64,000 nucleotides of DNA, taken from assembly GCA_036867785.1 (NCBI GenBank), contig CP145417.1, positions 1,325,562 to 1,389,561 of the forward strand, in the 5' to 3' direction. Shown here piece by piece: positions 24,754 through 38,373 of this stretch (position 1 is its first letter; each line of letters starts with the position of its first letter). The DNA comes from Plasmodiophora brassicae. Lineage: Eukaryota; Endomyxa: Phytomyxea; Phytomyxea; Plasmodiophorida. The position numbers were made by a program, and so were the translations under genes. A model generated the notes under the pieces. That model did not search any database. It was not told where the DNA came from and saw only the letters and a list, made by a program, of their open reading frames with translations.

Positions 24754-26418
24754 CGCTGGCGGAAACGTTCTCAGGACGACCGGGCCTCGTTCGCTTGTGG
24801 AGCTCAGCCGCACGCCCTCAAGGGCCGTCAGGCAGCATCAGGCTATATCAGGAGCGCATAATTCTAATTCGGGCATCCCCGCGCTGCGGCCAGAAATGAC
24901 TTAGCAGACTCTGCCGGACGGCTTTGCCACAGACGTCGAAGTAACGTGGCGCAGAACGACGGCGAGGCGATCGCGGAATGTGGAGGTGCATCTCCCCGAA
25001 ATCGGCAACGAACCTGTTGTCGTCGTCGTTGTCCGCCTTGTATGAGTGGTCGCACGGCCATTGCCTATGACCAATGTGGTAAGCCGAACAGAACAGATAG
25101 AAACCACTCCGAGAGACTATTGTACCGATTACGAACCGGTCCGAATTTCATCTGACGCGAACTCGTGTATGACGTTGGAGCGCTGACAACACGGCCACGA
25201 CTGGCCGTCATGCTTGTAGGGGCGGCGATGCAACCAGCAACGTTCAGGTCAAAGACGACACAGTTCCCAACAAGGAACAGGAGATGATTCCACCGACGAC
25301 CTCGAAAGAATCTGTCTGTGGCAATACGTCGAGTTCAGATGCGACTTCATCTCACGGACGGGATATGAACCAGCGAATGAAACGGATCGCATTGTCAAAT
25401 GTTCTTGTCAAGCATGCGCGCGCGACTGACGTACAGATATCGTAACGCGCCGGCTCGGGATAACGTCAGGCAAAGCGTCTTCTAAGAACCGACGCGCGTC
25501 ACGATCAAACGTTCGCGGCTCAAAGCTTTCGAAATTTGTCTTGAACAGGTGGAGACGTACGCCTACGTACAGAGCTTTAACATCGAAACGACTGCAAGCA
25601 AGCGCGGCTAGCTACCTGGGTGCTGTTAAACGAGGACCCGTCGCCAAAGAAGTCCAGCGGCGAAGGCGCATCGCGTGCACCCCTTCGTGGTCGTAACTGG
25701 TCCGGTGCCTGAAATTGAAAACGTTCCGCGAAGAAGCTCAGATCCAAACAGATACGGTTAGATGGCCGGGCGTATCACTTTGGATCTGAGCGGTTGTCGT
25801 CGGGCACCGGACCAGTTACGTACACGATGTGCCTTAGCACGTTGAAACCGTTGTTTGGGTCGCTGGAACGTCTTTGGCAAACGATCCAGCATTCGACCCA
25901 GCTACCGGGCCTCCCTATTAGCGACGCGCGGAGAAGGGGCGCCGTCGCGTTCGTCTCCAGAACGACGACGACGACCGCTGATTGGCACCGGAGAGCACGC
26001 GGACCCCCACCCGTTGCGCAGGCGACCAGGTCGGGAAGAATAAGGCCGCCCTCTATAGGTAGGCCCCACAGCCGAAAAGGCCTCCATGAAGCCCATTTGA
26101 TTCCCCGACCATGGCGGCTACTTTGTGAAGCGCGTTGACCCGGAACATCGAACGCAAACGTGACGCACAATACCTGCCACCATGGCTCGAACGAAGACAC
26201 GGGCCAATTGAGATGCGCATCGACCTAATTGGTTGCAGGACGCCAGAATGGCATCGCAGGGCTCGCGTCAGATTTCGACGCCAGCCGTTGATCGGCCGCC
26301 TGTGCGTTATTAGACCTGTCATTGTCGTACGGTCGGGATCGATCCCGTATAGATCGAGGTTGCACACGGCACGTAATAGGACGACCCCTCGGCGGCCGTC
26401 GGGTGTGTGTAGGTCGCC
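24754..26418. other. Array border and intergenic region
   Basis: From 24,754 to about 25,555 this is a spacer copy, increasingly diverged after 25,260. It then becomes unique sequence with no convincing gene up to the TPR gene at 26419. A nested inverted repeat sits at 25,693-25,819. Confidence 0.5.
25693..25819. repeat. Nested inverted repeat
   Basis: GTAACTGGTCCGGTGCC (25693-25709) is the exact reverse complement of 25803-25819. Inside it, GCTCAGATCCAAA (25736-25748) pairs with 25779-25791. The transcript would form a two-step hairpin of about 127 bases. It lies just outside the array border. Confidence 0.75.
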
Positions 26419-28132
26419 ATGCCGGACGATGACGCGATCCGCTCCAGGATCCAGTCGCACCTGGACGAGGCTGACTCGCATCGCGCCAAGGTATCGTGAT
26501 CGCCAGGCGTTGTCGGGGTCGCGCGACTCACCCCGGTCGTGAGCAGGGACGAAGCGGGAAGGAGGTCGCCTGCCTGGAAGCGGCGCTGACCTTGCAGCGC
26601 GAAGCGTTCGGCCCGGATGACCCGGAGACGGTTCGCGCGTCGCACACGCTCGCCGGGCGGTACAACGCGTTCGGCCTGCGCCTGATCATGAAGGGGCCCG
26701 AGTACCAGGGCATCGCCGAGAACATCTTCCGCAAGGCCCTGGCCCTGACCCGCCTCGCCAGAGACGGCCCCGTCGACACGAAACGCGCGGCACTTCGGGC
26801 GACCACGTTCAGCAACCTCAGCTGTCTATACCGGCGGTCCGTCCTGCGTCGTCGTCATCGTCGTCCTCGTCTGGCGCGCTGACGGCGCACGTAGGTCTGG
26901 GGACCAGCGCCTGGCCCTACGAGCCATCTCGTCGGCGCTGAAGATTGAGAAGCGGGCGGCGGCCGGCGGCGGGCGCTTGTCGCCCGTGCCGGGCACGCTG
27001 CTGAACATGAGCGCGGTCCTGTCCGAGATGGGCCGGCACCGATCGGCGATCCACTACGCGCAGCTGGCGCTGGACCGCCTGACGGATCAGCTGGCGAGGC
27101 TGCCGCCCCACCTGGACCCGATGCCCGCCTACGTCCTCACGGCCATCGCCTACCACAACGTCGCCGTCGAGCAGGAGCACCTGCAGCGCCCCGACATTGC
27201 CCACACGTCGTACGCGCGCGCCCACGAGTTCGCCTCGCTGTACCTGGCCCCGGGCCACGAGATCACGAACGCGATCGCGTTGAAGTTCGACGCGCTCGGC
27301 TCCGACCTGAAGCTCAGGGAGCCGCCGCGCGCGATCTCGCTCGACGCCATGGCCAGCATGGCCAGCGAGAACCGCCAGGTCCTGTTCAACATGACCGTCA
27401 CGACCGACCTCCCACACAGTACGTCGTCGTCGTCGTTGTTGCCGGGTCGGTCCGGGCGCTGACTGGCGCCTGACGTGTATGCAGAGAGGATACGGCCGCC
27501 GACGTCCACGTCGAAACGGAGAGGGCCACCATCGGCGCCGGTCAGGAAACATCCCGTGGCGAAGGCGAAACCGTCGATGCTGCCGCGGGTGCCGGCGCGC
27601 GCGTCCGCCGCACCGGTACCGTTGTTGGCCTGGACAACGTTCGCGCGGGCGTCAACCGCTGACCGGAGGGCGCGTGTTGCACAGACGACGTCGGCGATGG
27701 TGTCGCACAGCCACCGGTTGGCGACGCGCACGTCGATGGACGTGATCCGGTCCCTGTTCGCGGCCCCTGAAGAGGCGCCGTCGACGGCGCGCCCGTACAA
27801 GGTGCCCGGGCAGGCCGGCAGGGCCCTGCGCCGGTACGCAGCGCCACCGACGCCGTCGTCGCTGTCGCCTAACGTCGTCGTTCTGCAGGGTGCTGGTCGA
27901 CGTGGCCCTCGAGGAGGACAACGGGTACTGGAGCGACGGGCCGACGATATCGCAGCACGGGTCGGCGACGCCCCGGTTCCAGATGCGGGCGCTGCCCTGG
28001 ACGCCGCAACCGCACGTCCGCGGCCTGAAAGCGGTCGCCATGGCGCCCGGGTCGCCGCCGGCGCCCCGCTACACTGCGACCGGCCGCCGACCCGCCACCA
28101 CCACCACCAGGGCCAGCCGCGCCACTCATTAG
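26419..28132 (+). CDS. TPR-repeat protein
   Basis: Exons 26419-26490, 26547-26836, 26895-27418, 27485 to about 27608, about 27678-27833 and 27889-28132, all with matching phases. The 69-nt fourth intron is open, so it may be retained. The first two-thirds is helical and fits tetratricopeptide repeats: a kinesin-light-chain-like start (CLEAALTLQREAFGPDDPET), then ALRAISSALKIEK, HRSAIHYAQLALDRL and TSYARAHEFASLYL. The C-terminal third is basic and proline/serine-rich, ending in a disordered tail. TPRs mediate protein-protein contacts; the partner is unknown. The start is the first ATG that splices in frame (MPDDDAIRSRIQ). Confidence 0.75.
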
Positions 28133-28634
28133 CACACTCTAATGCCTAACACGAACGTGCGTATGTAAGTTGTCTTGGAGACAGATAGGGCCCGGCAACG
28201 TCGTTCCTATTTCGGGAAGCGCGGGGGGAGGCCGCGCGCGATCGGACTGCGGTGGCGTCGCGTTTTGCGGACGCGCGATATTGTTGCTGTTTTGTTGGTG
28301 CGGAGGGCCGAGAGCGACGTTTTTGGGGCACCGGACGGATTTAGGATTGGTTCGGGTTCCGGGGGTCGTCGCTGCTGGAATTAGGTGGTCGTCCCGCCAT
28401 GCATCGGATTTAGATTGCGAGAGGTCGACGCGTCGCTCGCACACGAGGTCGTCGTCGTCGGCGTTCCGCACAGCGGTGATCGGCGGCCGACCGGGGCGCG
28501 AGGCAGATATGCAGGATCCGAGGGGCGCGCGCCCCATCGCGCTATCGTTGCACGGTACGCGGCAGGCGTTCGCCCGCGTCCCTCCGCCCTGTCGACGCGC
28601 GCACCCGGCCGAACGACGGCAGCCCGGCGGTGGC
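28133..28634. other. Intergenic between TPR and PTEN-like genes
   Basis: About 500 bases, likely holding the PTEN-like promoter and 5'UTR. No supported gene or repeat. Confidence 0.4.
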
Positions 28635-31393
<2,759 letters not shown>

Positions 31394-31433
31394 GTAAACA
31401 CGCCCTGTGTGTATGTATACATGTAAACCGGCG

Positions 31434-31660
31434 GACGGCGCCGTCCCCGACGCCGCACGAGGCGGCGACATTGTCCCGGCCCGTCACGGACAATCGCGGG
31501 TGCAGTCCCGCAGTCGGACGGCGCGGTCCCGCCACGGGCAATCCCGGGTGCAGTTCCCGCAGTCGGACGGCGCGGTTCCCGACGCCAGACGAGGCGGCGA
31601 CATTGTTCTGACCCGTCACGGACAATCCCGGGTGCAGTCCCGCAGTCGGCCGGCACTGAC
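31434..31660. repeat. Nested G+C-rich minisatellite
   Basis: A unit starting GACGGCGC recurs at 31434, 31517 and 31566. The first and third copies are 132 bases apart and closely alike (GACGCC, then ACGAGGCGGCGACATTGT); the middle one is a short form. It fills most of the 340-base gap after the PTEN-like gene and could be 3'UTR or promoter. Confidence 0.7.
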
Positions 31661-31733
31661 GCAGCCACGGAGCGCTGTGTCCCAGGGGTCGTCGCCTGGA
31701 TCGCGCAGGCGTACCCCGTCCGTGCCGGTCGTC

Positions 31734-32657
31734 ATGGCGTCCGACCTGGCCGAGGTCGTGCTCGAGGCGCAACGACGCTGGTTGCCGCAGGACGACGTCG
31801 TCCAGGTGCGCCCCAGGTGGAACACCTGGGTCCAGAAGCCATCCGGCGGCGGCGGCCGGGCGCTGCGCCCCGATCGCCTGCTCGTGCGCCGGGCGAGCCT
31901 CGTCGTCGACGTCGACACCGATGACGACGATGACGACGACGACGACGACGGCGACCTGGTGAACGGTGGCCCACCGGGTGCGACGTCGGAGGCGGCGCCC
32001 TCCATCGACTTGCTGGACGACGACAGGTCCGTTTTCGTTCGATCCACAGCGTCGCGCCGACCAGGTGACCGGGACGTCCCGTCAGGTCGGCGTCGGCGGC
32101 GCTGTGGAGCGTGTTCACGCGCGCCCATCACGACAAGACGACGATCGACCTGGTGGAGTGGTCCCGGTTCCACGTCCGCCTGCTCAAGGTGATGACGCCC
32201 GACTTTGACGTCGACGACGCCAGGCAGGACATGCCCAGCGAGGACGCACGCGTGAGTCTAACGCGAACTCGTCGACGGGTGCAACGTGTGAACCGGGTTC
32301 CGCTAGGCGCTGGAGACGGTGATCGACCGGGATCGGTTCCACTGGCTGCTGATGCGCCTCGTGGGCGTCTGCCTCGGGGCGACGTCGCCGGCGCCCGCGC
32401 AGCACCACGCGTTCCTCGAGGCGCTGCTCGGGCTGATCACGACGCTGTCGCCGTCGGGGTTCGATTCGTCGCAGGCCACGCGACGCTGGTGCCCGTTGCA
32501 CCAGATCCGGGCCGGCGCCCTACACGTTCGCCTGGACCAGATCCGATGCACAGCAGCGACGATGGCGGATGTACCCGCCCACCCGCCCCATGTCGCGTCG
32601 CCGTTAATTGCCATCAAGGTCGGCCTGTTTCCCCATTGGGTAACGACCACCCGTTAA
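31734..32657 (+). CDS. Unidentified acidic protein
   Basis: Exons 31734-32026, 32086-32251 and 32307-32657 (269 residues) join with consistent phases (2, then 0). Near residue 65 there is an aspartate run coded by GAC repeats. The second and third exons look helical (WSVFTRAHHDKTTIDLVEW, RFHVRLLKVMTPDFDVDDA, RFHWLLMRLVGVCLGA), with an EF-hand-like acidic loop that lacks a complete canonical pattern. I do not recognise the family. The end may differ if another intron follows the motif TRRWCPLHQIR. Confidence 0.55.
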
Positions 32658-32772
32658 TCAGAGACGCGCTGCTTCGTAGCCGAAACGGTTGCCGGATGAC
32701 GGAGCGTCGTCGCGTGCGACCGCATGGGACCCGCTCACGACGTCGTGCCCTGACGCGCAGGAAGGGTACCGC

Positions 32773-33615
32773 ATGACGTCGGCGTCGTCGTCGTCGTCGC
32801 GGGCGTTCTCGAACCAGCTGGACCGGCTGCTGCGGAAGAAACAGGAGCAGACGTCGTCGCCGTCGGCGGCCCAGGCTGATCGTAAACCTGCACGACAAGT
32901 GGTCGTTATTCCCGGGCTCGGCGGGGGCGACGACGTCGTCGCCGGCGCCCCGGCTCAGGACCGACCACCAGCTTGCGACAGCGCCCGTACACCAGAAGCA
33001 GCACCCGAGGAACCAGCGGCGCCAGCGGGTACACCCGCGATGATCAGGCGAGCCCCGCCCGCGACGACGACGATCCCACCGGGTCGGCCACGTCGGACGC
33101 CGGCACGGTCGTCGACCGGAGCGGGCGATGACGCCAACCCGCTGCGCGTGATCTGTTCGAGGCCGTTCCTGCCGATGGAGGCCCCGGTGGTGGTGCCGTC
33201 GTCCCCGGTACCGACTGTTGTTCGTGCACAGCACCCAGTCGTCATCTCCAGGAAGGCCCCCTTCGACGACGACGCCGCGTCCGGTTCCAGGGGTCGACTG
33301 CCGCGATTCTCGTCGGGGACCACCGGTCGCGTCACGCGACGTGGATCGGTGAAGGCGGCCGCCGACGCCCCGGAATGGGTCCGACGCATCAAGGTCGCAG
33401 GGCAGCCGGCCGGGTCCTGCCCGTCATGGCAGGCGACCGTTGGCATTGCCAGGGCGCGAGCCGGACGGCTAGCCAGCGAGCGCGCGCTGAGGATCATGGA
33501 ACACGTCGCGGCAAAGCCCGACCCGTCGACGACGACGACGACGAGGCCGGCTCCGTTGCACGCCCTGCTCAGCGAGTTGCCGTTCCAGGCCCGATCGGCG
33601 GCCCTGGCCGAATAG
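32773..33615 (+). CDS. Predicted disordered protein
   Basis: One open frame of 280 residues from an ATG at 32773, low complexity and rich in Pro, Ala, Arg and Ser. The only structured-looking parts are near the start (FSNQLDRLLRKKQEQ) and the end (APEWVRRIKVAG, LHALLSELPFQARS). It follows the previous gene closely on the same strand and could be a separate gene or contain unrecognised introns. No function can be assigned. Confidence 0.45.
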   Translation: MTSASSSSSRAFSNQLDRLLRKKQEQTSSPSAAQADRKPARQVVVIPGLGGGDDVVAGAPAQDRPPACDSARTPEAAPEEPAAPAGTPAMIRRAPPATTTIPPGRPRRTPARSSTGAGDDANPLRVICSRPFLPMEAPVVVPSSPVPTVVRAQHPVVISRKAPFDDDAASGSRGRLPRFSSGTTGRVTRRGSVKAAADAPEWVRRIKVAGQPAGSCPSWQATVGIARARAGRLASERALRIMEHVAAKPDPSTTTTTRPAPLHALLSELPFQARSAALAE

Positions 33616-33632
33616 TTCCGAATACAAACAAG

Positions 33633-33646
33633 GCGTGACGTCACGC
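33633..33646. promoter_or_regulatory. CRE-like palindrome TGACGTCA
   Basis: The 12-base palindrome CGTGACGTCACG centres about 60 bases upstream of the zinc-finger start at 33698. TGACGTCA is the consensus site for CREB/ATF-type bZIP factors. Position and symmetry fit a promoter site; no binding is shown. Confidence 0.45.
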
Positions 33647-33697
33647 GTGCGATCTTGCTTCCGGGTGCGCCGCCGATCTTGCCGGGGCAGACCCCAC

Positions 33698-34012
33698 ATG
33701 AACTGGGAGGACGACATCAACGGATCGCGGCTGCCGTCGCTCGTGGAAGCGGCCGCGCTCTTGGCGGACGGCACGAGAGGGCGGGGGAGGAGCGCGCCCG
33801 AGGGGAAGCGCTTCCAGTGCGAGTTCTGCCAGCAGGCGTTCACGCGCCGCTCGAACCTGGACCGGCACCAGCTGGTGCACACGAAGGAGAAGAACTTTGC
33901 GTGCCCGGCCTGCGGCACGCTCTTCAGCCTGGCCGCCAACGTCAAGCGCCACATGAAACTGAAGCACGGCGTCGACGTCGACCATCGCGATATTGTCGAC
34001 GACGTCCTGTAA
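33698..34012 (+). CDS. Small C2H2 zinc-finger protein
   Basis: 104 residues from ATG (MNWEDDING) to TAA, single exon. Two adjacent C2H2 fingers occupy the middle: CEFCQQAFTRRSNLDRHQLVH and CPACGTLFSLAANVKRHMKLKH, joined by the linker TKEKNFA, close to the classical TGEKP type. The ends are short and polar with an acidic tail. Two fingers can bind a short DNA site, so a transcription regulator is likely. No upstream in-frame ATG exists. Confidence 0.8.
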   Translation: MNWEDDINGSRLPSLVEAAALLADGTRGRGRSAPEGKRFQCEFCQQAFTRRSNLDRHQLVHTKEKNFACPACGTLFSLAANVKRHMKLKHGVDVDHRDIVDDVL

Positions 34013-34161
34013 ACAATTACCACAGCGGACAGAGCCCGCAGACTGCCTACCGGAGACGTTCGACGGAGCCATATCGCTGGTCAGTCCGTCTAGACTCGGA
34101 AACGGACCGTATCGTGTTTAAGAATGTGGGCGAGGTCGGGTAGATGCAGGAAGCACTGTGC

Positions 34162-34826
34162 TCATAGTCGTAGCATATCGTCGGGCAGTACGGGGCCGTC
34201 GTGATAGGCTCGGGAGGCGGCCAGGCCGTCCTCGAGGTAGTCGGCCATGGATTCCGCGCCGTTCCGGAACGGTGCGAACGGGACGGTCCCGGCCGCACCG
34301 AAGAAGAAGGGCGCGGGCTGTGGCACAGCGGCGTGCGGCTCGAAGAAGTTCATCAGGACAGGGACCTCGACGACGTCGTCCCTCGGGGGACCTGCACATC
34401 GTGATGATGGTTCCGATGTGGAAGGCGGTTGAGGTTTCACATCGGCGGTCAGTGGTGCAGCCTGCTGTTGTTGCTGCTGCTTCTGTCCCTGCTGCTGATG
34501 TTGCAGATTCGCTGCAGGGATGGGAGACATGGCGCCCGGGAGGAGCACCTCGATGTTCTTGTCCCGCAGCGACTCCAGCAGGTCGTCCACGTCGTCGCTG
34601 GTGTACTTGCAGATGCCCTCGGCGTCGGACGCGATCACAACGCCGACCCGGCATCCGCACAGGACCGCCAGTTCCTCGGCCTTCTTCACCAGGCCCATGC
34701 GGCGCTTCCGGAACGTGTTCCTCCTGCGTTTCGGATCCTCGATCTGCTCGATGAGGATCTTTCGCCGCCTGCGACAGTGTTAGATCGACGGTATGCGGAC
34801 ACGCGAACGCCGACGACGAACCCCAT
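34162..34826 (-). CDS. MADS-box transcription factor 1 (SRF/MEF2 type)
   Basis: The coding part of exon 1 is only ATGGG (34826-34822); after a 53-nt intron with CTAAC before the acceptor, exon 2 runs 34768-34162, giving 203 residues. The MADS domain covers residues 1 to about 58 (MGRRKILIEQIEDPKRRRNT, then GLVKKAEELAVLCGCRVGVV). After it come an I-like helix, a glutamine-rich stretch (HQQQGQKQQQQQQ) and a hydrophobic C-terminal region. No K domain is present, so it is not a plant MIKC type. It should bind CArG/MEF2-type A/T-rich sites as a dimer in the nucleus. Confidence 0.88.
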
Positions 34827-35932
34827 CGGTGCAGGTCGACGCCCGGATGAACGTCGATGTCGCGCCGGCGATCCAGGTTGGCAACTGATCGGAGATGGGA
34901 TGAACAGACTCCTGGCCGATCTCCGTCGAAACCGCGGGCCAGGTGTATTTTTAGAACCGCGCCCCGCGCGCGCACAGTGGAACCGGCGTTGTGCTCGGAG
35001 GCAGCCCCTATTCCCGGAATAGAACCGCGAGCCGCGGGCATCATGCGGCCCATGGGCCCAGGGCGGAATAACGATGGCTGCCTGCGCTCCAGCGTCCGGG
35101 TTCCTGGGACGCACGAGGCGACGCTCGAAATGTTGGGCGTATACACGGCGTCACAGCACGTTGCGCATTGTTGCCATGCTGCGTGAACCTGCCGGCCGGC
35201 CGGGCATCACAGCAACCATCGCAGGAGAGGCCCACACCCGGAACTGGCCAAGGGGGTGTACGTGGGATGTCAAGACGTCCTGTTCTGGGCGGTGCTTGAT
35301 CGATTGAGGGCACGCCCATCGATCGAGTCGTGACGCGTCCCCCGAATCCAGTGTTGATGGTAGAATCTGATGCTTTCGTTCAGTGTGGGGAGGTGGCGCA
35401 AACACCCGTTAAACCCGCTCGCATGGCACTAGGCAAATTCGGTCGTTAAATTTGGGTACGTCTGTCAGTGGATGTCGATTTCAGTCGCCTGATCGAGACA
35501 GCTTGCACTCTGCACAGCACCCGGCCACAGAAGCCACAGCGTCGGCTTCTTCTTTCGGTAGTGGGTTTGCGTCCGCTGGCGCCTGTCGGCCACGGTTGAA
35601 ATTTAAGGATCGACCTGACATTCACTGGCACATCTTCCGCGGGGTCCTTCGGGATATACTGGCCCCCCGTTAACGATGTCCTGGTGGACGTATTGCGTGG
35701 AGCGATGGATCGCGCTTATGAAGGAGCAGTTGACAGTCGCGGTACCGGAACAAGAATATCGACAGGCAGCTTGGCGCTGATCTGGTGACCCCGAGATGGA
35801 CGGCCGAGTCGTGTCGGTGCGTCGCGTCTGGGTCAGGTGGAACGCCCACGTTTTGCTGCCGCACGCGCAGTGGCGCGCGCGCGAGCAGCCCCGGACTTGC
35901 GTCGAGCGTCGATCGGCGCGCACAGGTCGGGC
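34827..35932. other. Intergenic, divergent promoters
   Basis: About 1.1 kb between the divergent MADS gene 1 and SUMO-protease gene. A MEF2-like A/T core (GTATTTTTAG, 34945-34954) lies about 120 bases upstream of the MADS start. No coding or repeat signal elsewhere. Confidence 0.45.
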
Positions 35933-37973
35933 ATGACCGACGATGGCGACCGCACCACCGACAGCGAATACCTGCCCAGCGCTGAGCGCAGGCGCCGCCG
36001 TCGGCGATCCGCGCTGCCACAGCCGGGACCGGGGGCCTGCGCCGACGACCCCATGATCATCGACGACGACGACGACGGCGTCGTCGTTGTCGCCGACGCC
36101 CCGCCCAACGACCGTGCGTGCCGTTTGCAGCCGCCCAGGCGTCTACCCCCGATCTGATTTGCGTCCGCTGAGCTTAGGGCAGCCGGACCTGGACCTGAGC
36201 GACCCGACCCGCGTCCGCTGGACGGTGCGCCGGGCCATCTTCGGCAAGCGGCTCCTGCTGGACGACAAGGCCGAGATCGTCGACCTGACGTTCACGAAGG
36301 ACGCCATCCGGATCGGGACGCCCGGCAAGTCGCCCGCCGAACGCCGCATCGAGCTGTCGAGCCGGCCGCGACCCCTGGCCGACTTTGCCGTCAACACGTG
36401 CCACTCGCCCTTCTTCATCGGTACGCGGCTGTCTCTCTCTCTCGTCCCTCCTCCATCGCTGACCCGCGTTGACGCGCAGCGATCCGCCCGCGGCAGATCG
36501 TCGAGGGGCTCAGCACGGCGGAGCGCATCCCCGAGGAGCGCTACATCATCCTGTTCTTCGACGCACGCGACGAGGCCCGCGCCGACGACCTCGTCGCCCG
36601 CCTGCTCGACCTCTGCCCGACGATCGCCCCGGCCCTGACCCGCCTCGCCGTCGTCGACCTGCTCCGGTACGACGGGGTGGTGGCCACTCGACCCGTCGTG
36701 CGTCGCTGAGCGCGCGTGTGCCCCCGCTCCCGCAGGTTCGACGCGATCCATCCGAGGCCGGCCCCGGTGCGGAAGCGCACGAGAAGCGCGGCGCGGGCGG
36801 CGGAACGGCCACCGGCGACGAAGACGCGACGGCCGGCGTTCCTCGAGTACCCGTTGCGCGCCCGGCAGCGCATGGCGCTGCACGAGGACGACCTGGGCGC
36901 GCTGGACCCCGGCGCGTACATCAACGACTCGATCGTCGACTTCTACCTGGCGTACCTGGGCGAGACGCGCCCCGACCCGCGCGTCCACTTCTTCAGCTCG
37001 TTCTTCTACCGGCGGTACGTGTCGGCGGCGACGGCCGGCGGCCGGGGCGTCGACCACGCCGCCGCCTACCAGGCCGTGCGCAAGTGGTCCCGCCACGTCG
37101 ACCTGTTCGACAAGGACTACCTGGTGATGCCCGTCTGCGAGAACGTGCACTGGACCTGCGTCATCGCCTGTCACCCGGGCCGGGCGGGCGACGACGTCGA
37201 CGACGACCCGGCGGCGGCGACGACGACCCAGCGCCGCCTGCCCTGCCTGCTCCTGTTCGACTCGCTCGGGTCGCACCATGGCCCGAAGCTGTTCCGCATG
37301 CTCAGGAACTTCCTGGCGGCCGCCTGGAAGGACGCGCAGGCGTCGCAGGTAACCATCACGTCCGTCGCCGGCTCGCCTCTGGACTGACGCGTGCGCCGCA
37401 CAGGACGTGGCCGAGGTGCGGTCGTTCACGACGACGACCATGCCGGGCGTCGTCGTGCAGGTGCCGCAGCAGGCGAACGGTAGGCAAAGAAGGGCGGCGA
37501 ACAGCGTTTGCGCTTGCGCTGACCGTGCGGGTTCAGACTGCGACTGCGGCCTGTTCCTGCTGGAGTACGTCGAGAGGTTCCTGGAGCGCCCGTTCGAGGA
37601 CCTGTCGCGGCCGGCGGTCGCCAACCATCGCGACTGGTTCGACGCCGCCGCCGTCGGTGACAACAAGCGCGACGAGCTTCGCGCCCTGCTGCTGTCGCTG
37701 TCCGAGCAGTGGCTGGCCGTGAAGGCGGAATCGCAGGCGGCGCAGGACGACGACGACGACGCCGGCGACGTGGGACGCGAGAGCGACGCGGCGAACGGGC
37801 ACGTCGACCCCGTCAAGCAGGCGGCGTTGCTGGACCTGCAGAGGAGGTACCCTGTGGACGACGACGACGACGACGACGGCAACGGCAACGCTGGCGCTGC
37901 TGTCGGCGTGGCAGACGACGACGACGATGTCGTCCTGGCACCGCCGCCGTGTACATCAATAATATTACAGTGA
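35933..37973 (+). CDS. Ulp1/SENP-type SUMO protease (peptidase C48)
   Basis: Six exons (35933-36113, 36178-36420, 36480-36666, 36736-37348, 37404-37479, 37537-37973), exact phases, 578 residues. The N-terminal ~260 residues carry a basic run, an aspartate run and a moderately folded stretch. The C48 domain follows (ALDPGAYINDSIVDFYLAYL). The catalytic set is visible: His in ENVHWTC (about 342), Asp in LLFDSLG (379), Gln in VPQQAN (431) and Cys in DCDCGLF (437). The last intron splits the Gln-to-Cys block. The layout is nearest SENP6/7-like enzymes, which cut SUMO chains. The tail is acidic. The start is the first ATG of exon 1. Confidence 0.9.
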
Positions 37974-38373
37974 ATGTACGCTGCGCGCCGTCTGACGTGC
38001 GCCTAGGGTTGATCTGTTGTTCGTGTATAACGACAACCCGCTCGCTACTTGTTCTTGTCGGACTCGGCACCTGGGGCAACCGTCAGCACACCACATATGC
38101 ATCCGCCAACGATTCGATTTTACGCAACTCGTCTTCTCCTCCTCTTCCCGGGCGCGCTTGGCCGCCTTCTTCCCTGTCGCGAGGGCAAACGAGCGTGTTA
38201 GCAAACGGCACCCGGGAACGCGTACGGCGCGGATCGGTACGTTTCTCGTAGGTCTCGAAGACGAGGGCGACCAGCGCCAGGACGACGTACAGGAAGACGA
38301 CGAACACGAGCGACACGACGGTTGGATGGTCCTCCATGAACGCGTAGACGGCCTGCGTTACCCGGTCGCGCAT
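37965..38373 (-). CDS. Small single-pass membrane protein
   Basis: Exons 38373-38241 and 38173-37965, phase 1, 113 residues. The first exon has a short polar start (MRDRVTQAVYAFMEDHPTVV) and one membrane helix of about 20 hydrophobic residues. Exon 2 begins with a basic and acidic stretch (KKAAKRAREEEEK) typical of the cytosolic side of a small ER or Golgi protein, then a less convincing Cys-rich tail. The stop (37965-37967) falls inside the last codons of the convergent SUMO-protease gene, so the coding ends overlap by 9 bases. If the true 3' end differs, the overlap goes. Confidence 0.6.

Larger units (their letters stand above)
7530..25555. repeat. Tandem array of ~3.76-3.84-kb gene units
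   Basis: Five copies of one gene plus spacer stand head to tail: gene starts at 9583, 13422, 17158, 20914 and 24753, spacings 3839, 3736, 3756 and 3839. The units are near identical over kilobases, including introns and spacer. Two types occur: copies 2 and 5 share a different intron 1 (an inserted stretch, e.g. 12870-12990) and small changes near the start; copies 1, 3 and 4 form the other type. The left junction falls inside the promoter of the next gene (about 7530, matching about 11,280). The right end is a partial, more diverged spacer copy ending near 25,555. Confidence 0.9.

Noticed and set aside
7530-25555. Array as a transposon or virus-like element
   Set aside because: No transposase, reverse transcriptase, capsid or envelope gene, no terminal repeats; the units are plain gene-plus-spacer duplications.
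31407-31733. Open frame through the minisatellite after the PTEN-like gene
   Set aside because: The frame is open because of repeat composition; it has no splice link to either neighbour.
36143-37888. A 581-codon minus-strand open frame
   Set aside because: Antisense to the SUMO protease, whose catalytic residues and introns all fit the plus strand.
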